Origin: Brachionus manjavacas
Lineage: Eukaryota; Rotifera; Eurotatoria; Ploima; Brachionidae
Length of the DNA stretch: 64,000 nt
Direction: 5' to 3'
Assembly: GCA_019054805.1 (NCBI GenBank)
Contig: JAHQIY010000002.1
Span: 6,386,001-6,450,000, forward strand
The notes below the pieces were generated by a model, which was not told where the DNA came from, did not search any database, and saw only the letters and a program-made list of their open reading frames with translations. Both the position numbers and the translations under genes were made by a program. Positions 22,618-34,484 of the stretch are shown piece by piece; the stretch's first letter is position 1, and every line of letters starts with the position of its first letter.

Positions 22618-24789
22618 CAGAATAATTGCGTTTGTGTTTCACAAATTTTTTTGGATAAAGATGCCTTTTTAAAATCGGCTTAACCAAATTACAAGTTATA
22701 TTTGAAATTAAAAGAAATTTAATTTTATTTGCCTTTATTAAAAAAATTAATTAGTTTAAATAAAAAAGGAAAATCATAAACTAAAATTTACTCTTTTTTA
22801 ATCCTAAATACAATATTTGACCATCTATTGCCTTTTAAAATGTCTGGCACAAAAAAATCTTTTTTTGCTCATTGAAAATTTCATATTTTATTTTTACCAA
22901 TAGAGAATAAAAATTGGATTCACTCTGTATTCTTTTATTTTTTTAATGGTTTGCTGCAGTATAAAATTTATACTTTAACATTTAATTTTTTTTAAGCTAG
23001 ATTGATAAAGGAAAATGTGTCGAAGAAATTCATTTCTTAAGTCGAAAAATAATCATATTTTTAAACTAGTGATATCAGAAATTTTGAAATGAAATAAACA
23101 AAATCAACAAATAATTTAGCAAAATACATTTAATTGTTTTTAATTATTTGACCATTATTATTGCATAATAATATCAAAGATCCAAGAAAATAATTATCTA
23201 TATTGTCTTTCAAATTGTCAATCAAACAATTTGAACATCTCCCTGGAAAAGATTTAGAAAATTTCTAAAAAATTTAACTCTAATCATTTAAATATTTATA
23301 GTAAATGAATTCCATTAAAATTTATTTTTTAGTGAAATTTTTACATAACTTTAGCAGCTTGATTAACAGCAACAAATTAATCGACTTTTTAGACCCTGTG
23401 GTTCTTTTTTTCAGGCTATATTACATCAATTTTTTATCAAAAATTGTTAATAATCTTACTTTTGCTATTTTACTGCAAGATATTTTTTATTATTCCCATT
23501 GTATTTTGGTTTTTAAAAATATTATAGAATGTTTAAATTAAAAAATAAACGAATCGAACCAAAAGTGTTCTTAAACTAAAAAGCCATTTTGTAGACTAGA
23601 ACGAAAAAAAAATTTTTGATCAAAAAAGAGTTTTTTAACATTTTGTATCTAAAATTTTAAAATTATCCACCATGTAAAAAAGTTGATTGTGAGAAATAAA
23701 ACAAAAAATCATAAAGTAATCTAATTTTCCTGTAGTTCTAGAAATTTTTTTATCAAATAATTTTTTAATTAATTATCTAAATATCAATATTTGGTTATCT
23801 ATAAAAATTTGAAATATTTTTTTTGTTAGTTTTTCTAAAATAAAAGAAATTACAATTATTTTGATTTTTAACTTTCTACTAAATATGTTCCATATGCTTA
23901 GTTTATATTTTTTAAGTCACATTGTCTTGTTTGAAAAAATTCAAAAATTTTTAATTAAATATTTTAGAGGAAATTTTCACTCAAACTATCATATTTTATT
24001 AGTGCCTTTGAAGATGACAAAAATAATTTTTAATTTCATGATAATGGTTTAAGATTCACATTTTTAGAGTGGATAAGATGATTTTTTAAGCTATAATCTA
24101 TGCATAAAAACTATTTATTAGTCTTGATTTTTTTACAGTTTTTTTTGATCAAAAACCTAGTTTTCCTAGTTTTTGGAATATGCTGGTCATGGCATCTAAT
24201 GAATAAAACTCAAACAATGGTAATGTTTGGTAGAGAAAAGTTCTTTGATATAGCTAGAGTTCAAGGTTACGAGAATAATGAGTCAATACACCAAATGAAG
24301 AGAGAAAATGAAGAAAAAATTTTAAAGAAAAAAAGAACCTTAACGGCACAGATCAGGATCGACTCAAAGTTTTAATGAAGCAATGACGATGTGGAATCCA
24401 ATTCCACTCATTGTAAAATACGTGGCGACAAAGCAACTAAAACTCTGTATTTTACATCTTTTGTAAGTGTGTTTGACAAGGAAGACTGGTTTAAAAGCGT
24501 AGGTAGTCCAAGGAAAAGGCGAAGAAAGAAAAAAGTCACAAAAAGTCAAGAGAGAACGAAGGTTGTTGACCAAATGCATCATCATCCAAATGTTTTACTA
24601 AAACAAATAAACAAAAAAGACATGTCCAAAAAATAAACTACCGCGAAGACAAATAATAAATAATTGATCGATCATCAAGGGACAGAAGCTTATAGAGTGG
24701 CCATAAACCAAGAAGGAATAAACAAAATTTGAGTCCATCTTTAAGCTGAATGAGATCAGAAAGAAACAAAAGTTGTTTAAAAAAGGAGA
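22618..24789. other. AT-rich spacer with decayed coding-like islands
   Basis: From 24180 to 24640 the plus strand shows two coding-like frames of high Lys/Arg/Glu content: one with FGREKFFDIARVQGYENNES to 24375, then VSVFDKEDWFKSVGSPRKRR in 24391-24636. A frame change separates them. They could be parts of one decayed ORF, perhaps of the LINE whose 3' end follows at 24.8 kb, but no family is recognised. The remainder is AT-rich with no gene. Confidence 0.3.
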
Positions 24790-24814
24790 AAGACGTCAAT
24801 TCACAATAATTTTA

Positions 24815-25115
24815 AACCAGACTTGGTCTAAGCGGGCTTCGAATCATGATATATCGAATACCCTACTCCATTGTTTAACTGCTACCTTTTTATTTCTTCT
24901 TTCTTTCCTGATCATAGCAAAACTTGAACATTTTGTACCTGTCATTAATTTCTCATGCTATTTTAATTTTCTTTTATTTCGTATTTTAATTTATTTCACT
25001 TTTATATTTTCTCGATTTTTATTTTTATTTTTTTTTAATATTTACTTATTTATTTAAAAATAAAATGTGACCTATGGTCTGCTGCTTTTAGAAAGAGCGC
25101 TCTCCTTTCAGCATA
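24815..25115 (+). mobile_element. 3' end of LINE family C (plus strand)
   Basis: The block GCTTCGAATCATGATATATC followed by CGAATACCCTACTCCATTGT is repeated, with scattered changes, at about 56132-56195 behind a recognisable reverse transcriptase, identifying it as that LINE's 3' region. It ends in an A-rich tail with ATGTGACCTATGGTCTGCTG ... CTCTCCTTTCAGCAT (about 25065-25114). The same terminal words occur at about 35790-35840. Confidence 0.55.
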
Positions 25116-25209
25116 AAAAATAATTCACAAAATTTCAAATACGAAAATTAATTAGATTAAGTAAAAATTTTCAAAATAAAAAGGAATAAAAAATTAAATT
25201 TAAAGCAAA

Positions 25210-25754
25210 AAAGTAGTAAATATTTTATAAGTAGTTTTTTAAGATGGATTTCTTATCACTTCTACTCCAATCACAACTGCTTATTAAACTCTTGATTCCT
25301 TTGCTAACGGCGCTAGAGTTTTTAATGAAGTTTTTTACAGGTTTTTGACTCGTGCTTCTAAAGGTTTTAGGTTTGAGATAGTGTTTAGTAGATTTTGTGG
25401 TGTTGATCGGTCAAGTTTAAATATTGTTCTAATTGCTCGGTTTTGCACGATTTGTAGTTCATTTTTGCTCTTTTTAGAGGCTATTATAAATAACATGCTA
25501 TATTGTATTTGTGGTAAGACCGTGGCTCTATAGATAGTCATTAGATATTTTGAGTTGATTGCGTAGCATTTTGAACTGAGTATTCTTAAAAGATTTAATT
25601 TTGTTTCACATTTTGCTCTTAACTCTTTAAAGTGTTCTCTAAATGTCAAACCTGTGTCAAATTTAATCCTAGTGTTTTTGGACTCAGTTTTTCTTAATTT
25701 GCATGTTGTTGATTTTAATTGATAGGTTTGAGCTGAAATAGTATGATGGGCGGT
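25210..25754 (-). mobile_element. LINE family A, 5'-truncated copy 1
   Basis: 545 bp almost identical to 29651-30195; I count only a few mismatches. The minus strand encodes the end of a jockey/CR1-type ORF2: TFREHFKELRAKCETKLNLL, YRATVLPQIQYSML, KKSKNELQIVQNRAIRTIFK and NTISNLKPLEARVKNL. The copy stops abruptly at 25754, next to the 3' side of LINE B. Confidence 0.85.
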
Positions 25755-25969
25755 TATATATAAAAAAAAATTAAAAAAATATAATTTGGGTGGATACTCT
25801 GGCTAGTTCCGAAAGACGATAGCCTTCTTTTCAGCCCCATGTTAGGAAAGTGTTCACGAAATTTTTATATATTGAAAAGTTGGAAAAAAATAAAAATTGA
25901 GTTTCTACTTTAAATTATAAACTGAAATTGTCAATTAATCAGAAGAGAAAAAAAAAAAAAAAGATTGAG

Positions 25970-26353
25970 TTAGTCGATTTTATCAAAAATAGTAAGAAAG
26001 CGGTTAGTTGTTGCTCTTCTTGCACTTTTCAGATATTCGCCTATCTCTTGCGCTATAATGTCTTGCTTTTTTTTCGCGTGGATAAATCTGAGGAACAGCT
26101 CGTTGGTTCTTTTTTCTACCATGTCTAACTTTAGAACTTTGTGGATCGTCGCGATGCTCGTCTTAAACGGGAATTTTTTTATTATTTTAAGGATTTTATT
26201 TTGTATTTTCTGTAGTTTGGTCAAGATTTTTTGGGTGCCTGACTGGAGAATGATAAAACAATAGTCAAATAGCGATCGGATTAGAGATTTGTAAATAGTT
26301 TTGTTGATTTTGATCGATGTGCCCCATTTGAATTTTCTTATTCGTTTGATCAA
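25970..26353 (-). pseudogene. LINE B ORF2 C-terminal segment
   Basis: Continues ORF2 after a further frame break. RKFKWGTSIKINKTIYKSLI, SLFDYCFIILQSGTQKILTK and LQKIQNKILKIIKKFPFKTS are typical of the post-RT region of jockey/CR1 elements (x-L-Q-x-x-Q-N-x-x-L-R motif). It ends at a normal stop, so it was the original C-terminus. Confidence 0.7.
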
Positions 26354-26468
26354 ATTGACCGCTGAAGTCTGTTTTGATTTTACTATCTCTAAGTGTTGGT
26401 TATACGACAGTTTCGGGTCCAGTTAAACTCCTAAAAACGTTGGGTATGGTTCTAGCGGAATCTCTTCT

Positions 26469-28687
26469 TCATTTATTTTTATTTTTAGGCCGTATTTTTT
26501 TTTGATAGTTTTTTCTAACTCCTGCGGTGGTAAAAGTTGTGTGGCAAGTCTTAGACGTATCGATTTTGAAACCCCATATTTTACAATATTCGTTTATTTT
26601 ATTCATAGCCGCTTGAAAGGATTTTTCAATATACGATTTTGATTTATGTGTAACCCAGATGCATAAGTCATCTGCAAAAAGTGCGATCTTAATCCCTTTT
26701 GGAAGACATTCGGCTACATCGCTGAAAAAGAGTAGGAATAGAGTCGGCGAGAGGCAGCTACTTTGTGGCACGCCACTCTGCACAACTTTTTCCTTGAAAG
26801 GCTGCTTTTATAATAAACTTGAAATGTTCTTTCGGCCAGGAAGCTTTTTATCCAGTTGAATAAATATTTGTTTAATTTTAGATTATAAAGTTTGTACAAA
26901 ATACCATTATGTAGCGCTTTGTCGAACGCTTTTTCAAGGTCAACAAAAACTGCTCCTGTTATCTCTTTTTTATTGAAGCCGTTGACAATGTCCTGGTTTA
27001 TTCGTAGAATCTGGTCTTGGGTGCTCCTTTTTTTTCTGAAGCCCGATTGACAACTTGGTAATTTACCGTTTATTTCGGCCCAATTTTGAACTTTTTGATT
27101 AACTAGTTTTTCGAGTAATTTACCTAAACAATTCAATATAGAAATTGGCCTGTACGAGTTCAGGTCGTCTGGTTGTTTGTCTTTTTTTGGTAACATAATA
27201 ATCTTAGCCTTTTTCCAATCTATCGGAACATAACCTAATTTAATTGTAGCGTTGAAGATTTTGTAAAGTGATATAATAACACAAAAAGGTAAATTTTTAA
27301 TGCATTTATTTGATATTTTGTCAAAGCCTGTGGAGTCTTTAGAGTTTAGTGTTTTTATGGCTTTCTGCATATCGTCGATTGTAAACTCTAGTAACTCGCT
27401 GTTCGTGTTAGTGTCTGTTGCAAAATAGCCTTCTTCAAATGATTTGGGTGCGTCTAGATCTGGGGTAAAAATTTTGGCTAAATTATCGGCAAATAAATTT
27501 GAAATTTCTTTCTGATTTGAAATTAATTTTCCTTGGAATAAGAGAGTTACTTCTTTTGGTATGCTAGTTTTTAAAGTCATTTCCTATTTTTTTTAAAAGA
27601 TCCCAATGTTTTGAACTGGTTTGGTTAAAATTTTGTAGCTCTTGAAACTCTTTTTCTAGTTTTTCTGCTTTAACTTTTTTTGTTTTCTTTTTTAGATTCC
27701 TCTCGAACCAATTAAATAATTTGTTCACCTCTACTTCTCTTGTTTGATGGCATAATCGCCTGAGCCATCGCTTGGTTTTTATCAGTTGTAGAATTTCTTT
27801 ACTTACAGTTGTGAGTTATTGTAATTTCGGGCTGGTAGTAAATTTTATAGTTGCCATTTTTAGTGCGTTTGTTATGTCGTCTTTAATTCGCGCAATTTCT
27901 GACTCTAGATCATGTGTCGATTTTATTTTGTTTGAAAAATCGTGTTCAGCGCGCAGCACTTGTCTAAAAGATTCCCAGTTGATTTTTCTATGTTCTCGTT
28001 TTGCTGTAATACAAGTTAGATCGAATGACGTAAGTGTTGGAAAATGGTCACTTATGTCGGCATTAAGCACTTCAAACTTCTTGCACGAGTTAAACAAATT
28101 TGCTGAACATATTGAAAGATCTAATACATTACTACTTCTAGTTAAAGTAGGATTTTTGTCATTCAAAATTTGTAGATTAATCTTTTCTATAATCCCAACT
28201 AGATCGTCTCCTTTTTTGTTGCTTTTTGGACAATGCCACTGTGGACTTTTTGCGTTTAAAACGCCTATTATTACATAAAAGTCAAATTTGCTATTTATTT
28301 CGTCAAAAATTTTTTTATTAATTCTGAGTCTGGACTCGAATATATGCTAAAAATCGCTAGATTACTTATTTCATTAGAATCGACCCTAACACCTACAACC
28401 TCTTTGCAATTTTCAAGATAGATCTGTTCTACTCTAATGTCATCTCTTACACAGAGCGCATCTCCTCCTCCTCTTTTGTTTGTTCTCCTATCTGATCTTA
28501 AAATTTGGAAATTTGTGATTTTGATCGATTTATTCGCTTTTAAAAACGTTTCGTTTAGACCGATGAAGTTGGCGTTTATTTTTTGGGCTAAGTATTCTAG
28601 TTGAGTAATTTTCGTAACGTTTATTATTGAGTGACAATTCAGTTGTAGAATGTTTAATTTATTAAAACTGTTCATCTTCATTGTCAA
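26469..28687 (-). pseudogene. LINE B ORF2: endonuclease and reverse transcriptase, frameshifted
   Basis: Starts MTMKMNSFNKLNILQLNCHS. APE-type endonuclease motifs are LQLNCHS, GLNETFL and LRSDRR..RGGG. Reverse transcriptase motifs are WKKAKIIMLPKKDK, SYRPISILNCLGKLLEKLV, CQSGFRKKRSTQDQI, VFVDLEKAFD, GVPQSSCLSPTLFLLFFSD and ALFADD (the catalytic F-A-D-D box). The reading frame is interrupted between 28295 and 28166, near 27800, and near 26780 and 26480, so it is a decayed copy. Confidence 0.8.
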
Positions 28688-29615
28688 TGAATCTGTTTAT
28701 CATGTTTATGTCTTGTGGTTGGTTTAAATTTTGATTGTTAAATAAAAGTTCATGGATTTTATCTGCGTATAAGTTTCCAAAATTCTCGTTTATTATCGCT
28801 ATAAGCGGGTTGGGGTTATCGTGTACGGCTGTACGAATTTCATTTAGATTTCTGATAATATAGATGATGAATTTTAGGATATTGAATGTAATGTTTGGTG
28901 CCTGTGTCTCTTTTTGATACGCTGATTCTACTCTGGCCGAGTTTTTCGCTTTTCTTTGCGTTCTTTCTTCTATTTTGTTCGTCTTGTTTTCAACGGCTTC
29001 TTTAAGGACGGGGCAGATCTTCGCGAAGGTCACATGATTACATTTGCAATTGCTACAAAAATATTCTTTTGGGTCCTTTACCTTACATTTATCGTGTCTA
29101 TGTTTTTTTCCGCATCTTAGACATGTTGGTTCTTTATTTGGACAGACTTTTTGTGAATGTCCAAATTTCTGACAATTGAAGCATTGGTCAGGCGTCACTC
29201 CAAATCGACATGGCGTGATTTTGACTCTGGTGTAACCTATATAGATGTGACCCTCTTTGCATAGCTTATTGAATGATTTTTCACAAGATGTCACTGCCTT
29301 GACTAAAGTAAGTTTTTGGTTGGTTGCTTTTTTGAACATCCTAAACGTATCTTCTATGTTATATTTTTCCTTGAGGTATTTTTTGGCTTTTTCTGAACTA
29401 ACTTCAAAGTTTATATCAACATTTTGTATTGCTAGATAAAATCTTTTTTGGCTGATTATTTCGCTAATTCCATATTGGAGAGCATCTTTCGGCCATGATT
29501 GCAAATATTCGATTTGACTTTCTTCAGTGAATTTTATGATTAGTTCGTCTGTGTTGTTGATGAATGCATTTAATTTGTTCAGGGTTGCTGTGGATGCTTG
29601 TGATTTGAGATTCAA
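28662..29615 (-). CDS. LINE B ORF1, gag-like protein with three CCHC knuckles
   Basis: Intact 317-aa ORF. Three zinc knuckle-like units are visible at about residues 144-206: CFNCQKFGHSQKVC, CLRCGKKHRHDKC and CSNCKCNHVTFAKIC. This arrangement is typical of jockey-clade ORF1, an RNA-binding nucleic acid chaperone. The stop overlaps the ORF2 start by 26 nt (ORF2 ATG at 28687), an arrangement used by such elements for coupled translation. Confidence 0.85.
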   Translation of the reverse strand: MNLKSQASTATLNKLNAFINNTDELIIKFTEESQIEYLQSWPKDALQYGISEIISQKRFYLAIQNVDINFEVSSEKAKKYLKEKYNIEDTFRMFKKATNQKLTLVKAVTSCEKSFNKLCKEGHIYIGYTRVKITPCRFGVTPDQCFNCQKFGHSQKVCPNKEPTCLRCGKKHRHDKCKVKDPKEYFCSNCKCNHVTFAKICPVLKEAVENKTNKIEERTQRKAKNSARVESAYQKETQAPNITFNILKFIIYIIRNLNEIRTAVHDNPNPLIAIINENFGNLYADKIHELLFNNQNLNQPQDINMINRFIDNEDEQF

Positions 29616-29628
29616 ATTTTATTTTATT

Positions 29629-31905
29629 TTTTTTTTTTTTTTTTTTTTTTAAAGTAGTAAATATTTTATAAGTAGTTTTTTAAGATGGATTTCTTATCAC
29701 TTTTACTCCAATCACAACTGCTTATTAAACTCTTGATTCCTTTGCTAACGGCGCTAGAGTTTTTAATGAAGTTTTTTACAGGTTTTTGACTCGTGCTTCT
29801 AAAGGTTTTAGGTTTGAGATAGTGTTTAGTAGATTTTGTGGTGTTGATCGGTCAAGTTTAAATATTGTTCTAATTGCTCGGTTTTGCACGATTTGTAGTT
29901 CATTTTTGCTCTTTTTAGAGGCTATTATAAATAACATGCTATATTGTATTTGTGGTAAGACCGTGGCTCTATAGATAGTCATTAGATATTTTGAGTTGAT
30001 TGCGTAGCATTTTGAACTGAGTATTCTTAAAAGATTTAATTTTGTTTCACATTTTGCTCTTAACTCTTTAAAGTGTTCTCTAAATGTCAAACCTGTGTCA
30101 AATTTAATCCTAGTGTTTTTGGACTCAGTTTTTCTTAATTTGCATGTTGTTGATTTTAATTGATAGGTTTGAGCTGAATTAGTATGATGGGTGGTAATAA
30201 ATTCCGGAAAACACTGAATAGATACATTTTCCAACTTTTAATTTGAGACCACGACTGTGTGAAAATTTATGAATAATTGTAGTTGCTTTTTGCAAAGTTT
30301 TATTTATGTTTTTTAGTCTGGGGTTAGCTGTCCAAATATCATCAGCAAAGAGAGCGTAATTTAGGGCTGGGCCAAATTTTCTTAATTTTTCGCCTAAATC
30401 GTTGATGAAGAATGCAAATAAAAGCGCACTTAGACACCCGCCTTGCGGTATTCCGGCGTCAATACGTCTTTCATTTGACGAAAGCTGATTGTGTTCTATT
30501 TAGTGTTGGGCGGCGGCCAACTTTGGCCGGCCGGACTTTAAAGGACAGGTGGCCGGCCAGTATAAACGGCCTATTTTGGCCTTGAATTTAACGGTCGCAT
30601 TTTTGACCGTCCGTGAATTGGCCGACCGCCTGTGGACCGTTTTTAAAAAAACCGACCTTTCCAGGACCGGCCAACTGACAGACCGACCGTGAAATTGCCG
30701 GCCAAATTATAGAAGACCGTGTGGTAGCCGGCCAGATTTTTAAAGACCGTGAGGTGGCCGTTCGACTATCGGCCTAAATAAAAACCAACCGTAAAGTGGC
30801 CGGCCAGCTGACGGACCGACCGTGTGCAGACCGGCCGGCCACAAAACGGTCCGAAAAAAAAATTTTACGTAGATGATTAAAAAAATTTAAAGATATTAAA
30901 ATTAGCATTTATTATTTTTGGATAAGGAAATTTTTAAATTATTACTTCAAATTTTTCCGATATTTTTCAGAAATACTTAAATTTTATATATTAATTTTGA
31001 ATTCGGAATTTTAGTTTTTTTTTTTAAAAAACGTTTTAATAAAAAAAAAATTAAAATAAAAATTTTCAAATAAAAATAATAAAAATTTGATCCATGCATC
31101 TGATGATCAATAATGAATAATTGTACTAGGCAACTGTGCTTTAAGGATTTTAAAGAAAAATAGATTTTATTCTTATTTATATTTTTGAAATTTTTAAATT
31201 AAAAAAAACATTAAATTTGATTTTATTTTGAGAATTTTATTTCAAATAATTTGCTTGATTTAATTTTTTATTTTATTAAAACGTTTTAAATAAAAAAAAA
31301 TAAAATTCCGAATTCAAAATTAATAAATAAAATTTAAGTATTTCTGAAAAAAATCGGAAAAATTTGAAGTAATAATTAAAAATTTCGAATCACGGTCTTT
31401 AAAAATTTGGCTGGCCACTTTACGGTTGGTTTTTATTTAGGCCGATAGTCGAACGGCCACATCACGGTCTTCTAAAATTTGGCCGGCAATTTCACGGTCG
31501 GTCTGTTAGTTGAACGCGGCTTGGCCGGCCATTCACGGTCATTGGCCGTTTAATCGACCGACCCTTTTTTGGCCGCCTGCACCGCCAGCCACGGTCTCGT
31601 TCATTTTTTTTTCTGTCCGGCCACGTGGCCTCTCGACCGGCCCTCAACACTAGTTCTATTTTGAATTGTCGATTTTCGAGATAGGACTTTATCCATAATC
31701 CTAATCGGAAGGGGCATTTAAGATAGCTGTGTGAGGTATAGTGTCAAAAGCCTTGGCATAGTCAAAGAGAACTAGGCCTGTTTTCCGTTTGTTCTTTAGA
31801 TTTTTTACATTGCTTTCTATTAGTTTAAATAATATTTCTTGAGTCAATCTGCCTCTTCTAAATCTAGATTGCTCGTCTATTATAAATATGAATGAGCTTT
31901 AGTCT
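29629..31905 (-). mobile_element. LINE family A, copy 2, interrupted by a hAT-like insertion
   Basis: Minus-strand LINE with a 22-base poly(A) tail (T run 29629-29650) at its 3' end. The 3' 545 bp duplicates copy 1. Further 5' it encodes GIPQGGCLSALLFAFFINDL and ALFADD of the reverse transcriptase (30195-30495). After the insertion at 30501-31652 it resumes with LLDEQSRFRRGRLTQEILFK and LVLFDYAKAFDTI up to about 31870. The 5' part is missing. Removing the insertion and one target copy restores collinearity of the coding region. Confidence 0.85.
30501..31652. mobile_element. 1152-bp non-autonomous hAT-like fold-back element
   Basis: Flanked by a perfect 8-bp target duplication GTTCTATT (30493-30500 and 31653-31660). 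Termini are TAGTGTTGGG and CCCTCAACACTA, hAT-style ends (T/CAGTGTTG) with hAT-length target duplication. The first ~500 bp and last ~370 bp are imperfect inverted repeats made of GGCCGGCC, ACCGTGA and GACCGACCG units. The longest visible pair is AAACCAACCGTAAAGTGGCC near 30780 and its complement near 31410. The inner arms (TACTTCAAATTTTTCCGATA and partner) are AT-rich. No transposase is encoded. Confidence 0.85.
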
Positions 31906-34484
31906 GGCAAGATAAACATATAAATAAATAAATATTAAATAAGTCATAATTTGATTTTGAAAAAAATATTTAAAATAGTGTTTGTCCAAAAGTTATTTAT
32001 CCATAAGTCATTGAAGTATGTTATTGAGGTTAATTAGATGAAACCGGAGTCGCTTTAAATTTTTAAAAATAAATAATAATCATAAATAAAATTTGATTAG
32101 TTTTTAATAAAAAGATATCTTTAGAAAATTTAATCAAAATTATTTTAAAGAAATCAATTTTAAGCACATATTTGGGTTTATTAATCTTTGCTCAAATAAC
32201 TAGTTTTAAATGATTTCAGAATTGATTACTTTCTGGGAATAATAAACACAGCCTTATTTCTATACTATAATTTTTATTTCATAATACAAAAACTCTCGTC
32301 CGAAAACAATTCACATAATAAAAAAAAAATTTTACGATAAATATTCTCAAACAAAATATCTTCATCAAGAATTAATCTATGAATTTCTTGATGTGTTGAT
32401 ACTCATCGTAGTTTTTACCCTTTTCTTTTTAAGGTCTTAAATCCATTTTGAGGTTCACTTTTCAACCATTGTTCAAAATTTTCTGATTTTCTGTGGTATT
32501 ATATTGATTTTATATAAACCCTATCACATATATTATTATATATTAAAAAATAATTTGAATCCAGAATTATTTGAAAAAATTTATCAACAAGATATTCAAG
32601 TAAATAAATTAATTTTAAAAGGCTCTATTTGGTAAAGTTGATCCTTGGCATTGTGAATTTTCATTCAAAAGTTCCATAACAAAATTTAAATTCTTAAAAA
32701 AAATGAATTTTGAACTACAGATTTTTCTGTAATTTTTAAAAGGTGAAACAAATATTGCTTCATTTAACAGTCCAATTTAAGAAAAAAATTAAATAAATAT
32801 TTCCCAATAAATTGATTGTTTTTAATCAAATTGTATGTTAACTTAGAAATGAAAAATATTTTTTTTTCAATTGTAACGATGACAGAATTTTAACATTTAA
32901 ATAAAATAAATTTACAAAATGCGCAAAAAGATTTGAACAGATCATCGAGACAAGAAATAAATAAATTTCAAAATATTGATATTTTGTTTTATTATTGATA
33001 TATTATTGATCATTATCATTTTTCTGTTAAAAAAAATTAATCTTTTTTTGTTGAATATAGTGAAACATATTTTGTTTTATGCTGTTTCATCATCAAATTT
33101 TAAAAATCTCAATTTTGTCAATTTAAATTAATGAAAAATAATTTTATTTTTGTAATTTTGGGAAGGTGTGTATGAAATTTCACAATGCCGTGTTCATTTC
33201 ATTCTAAGTACATGTCCAAGCTTAATCTTTAAACCTATTAACTTTTAACTTGCTTATTTCATTGTTCCTTTTCTTGACTCAAAATAATTTAGAGTAAGCT
33301 CGAATGATTAATAGAGTGATAAAATAACTGCTGAGGTTCGATTATGAATTAAATTATATTAGAAAATAGTTATTTATGTGTTCCTAATAGAAATTAAAAT
33401 AGCTTGAAAGATTGCTTTGTAAATGAAAAGTGTACATTTAAGCCAAAATATCATGATATATGACATTTTCTAACAACAAAAAAAAGAAAAATCTAATTTA
33501 ACCTAAACTAAGTTTTATAGAATCAATCTAAGATGTCAGGCTAAAGTTAAGTTCCCTGGCAATATTTTTACTCAAAACTTATGTTTACTTTTATAACAAA
33601 TAAAATAAAAGAATGATGAAGCTCTTTACTCAACTTAATAAAATATTTTTCAATAAAAAATAGGGTCTTAATGCGAAAAAATTGGAAAACTTCTTTAAGT
33701 ACTTAAAATTAATCTTAGAATTAATCTTTTCCCCATTTAAATTTTTTTTCAAAAAATATTAAATTTAGAATAATTAAAAATCATAAATTTCTAACTGACG
33801 TGCATGTCAAGCTGAAACATAATATTGAAATATCAATTAACCGATTCTGATCTGTATGTATTTTTTTTCTATGAATTTTTTATATATTCTGTCAAAATTT
33901 TATCTTTATTTTTAAAGAATTTTGATGGATAAAAAAAAATATATTTTATTCATAAATTTAAACGTTATTCACAAAAATATTTGTAAATAATTAAAAAAAT
34001 CTTTTGCTCTTTTACAAATTTTCAAATGAATATTTTTAATGAATAAAAAAATTCAGAAATTAAATTCAGGCAATTTTCCAAAATTAAAAAAAATTAATTT
34101 AAATAACTTTAATAATTAACTTTAGACTGAAAAAAAATCGGTGTTTCATAGTCGGATTTCAGTTTGATACAGAAATCAGCTCCAAACTGAAAACCATTTT
34201 TTGATTTCAAATGAGTGATTACAATTCTTAATTTATTTTTAATAATTTTATTAAATAAAAATTTTTTAAATTAATTTTTTTTTTTCATTTTAGAATCTTG
34301 TGAAATCAAATATGTGCGATTGGTAGGTTTTTGTGGAAAATGTGACCTGACATTTTTTATGATCAATAATATCATAATAAAGGAAAATATTAGATGTCAT
34401 TTATTTTGGAATCATAAGTAAATCCCCAAAAATTTTTTAAATATTTTATTTAATTAAAAAATTAATTGGCAAAAAAAGATTTTT
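31906..34484. other. Gene-free AT-rich spacer
   Basis: About 2.6 kb of AT-rich DNA. A short tail-like motif with ATAAATAAATAAATATT at about 31920-31935 could be the 3' end of another LINE insertion. No coding region, RNA gene or further repeat is recognised. Confidence 0.4.

Larger units (their letters stand above)
25755..29628 (-). mobile_element. LINE family B, long jockey-like element with broken ORF2
   Basis: A non-LTR retrotransposon on the minus strand in the order gag-like ORF1 (29615-28662), endonuclease (about 28687-27816), reverse transcriptase (about 27580-26480) and C-terminal region (26353-25970). The 3' UTR to about 25760 includes GGCTATCGTCTTTCGGAACT on the minus strand. ORF2 is split by several frameshifts or stops, so it cannot retrotranspose alone. 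Its ORF1 is intact. The low-coordinate end abuts LINE A copy 1 and the high-coordinate end abuts the poly-T at 29629. Confidence 0.85.

Noticed and set aside
23305-25057. Series of short hydrophobic plus-strand ORFs (23305, 23861, 24773)
   Set aside because: Composition-driven Phe/Ile/Leu runs; part overlaps the LINE C 3' region.
25345-29974. Plus-strand ORFs over the LINE block
   Set aside because: Antisense of reverse transcriptase and gag frames on the minus strand; identical antisense ORFs appear in both LINE A copies simply because the DNA is duplicated.
30501-31652. GGCCGGCC clusters as a CpG-island promoter
   Set aside because: They are the inverted arms of a transposon with precise ends and target duplication, not a promoter.
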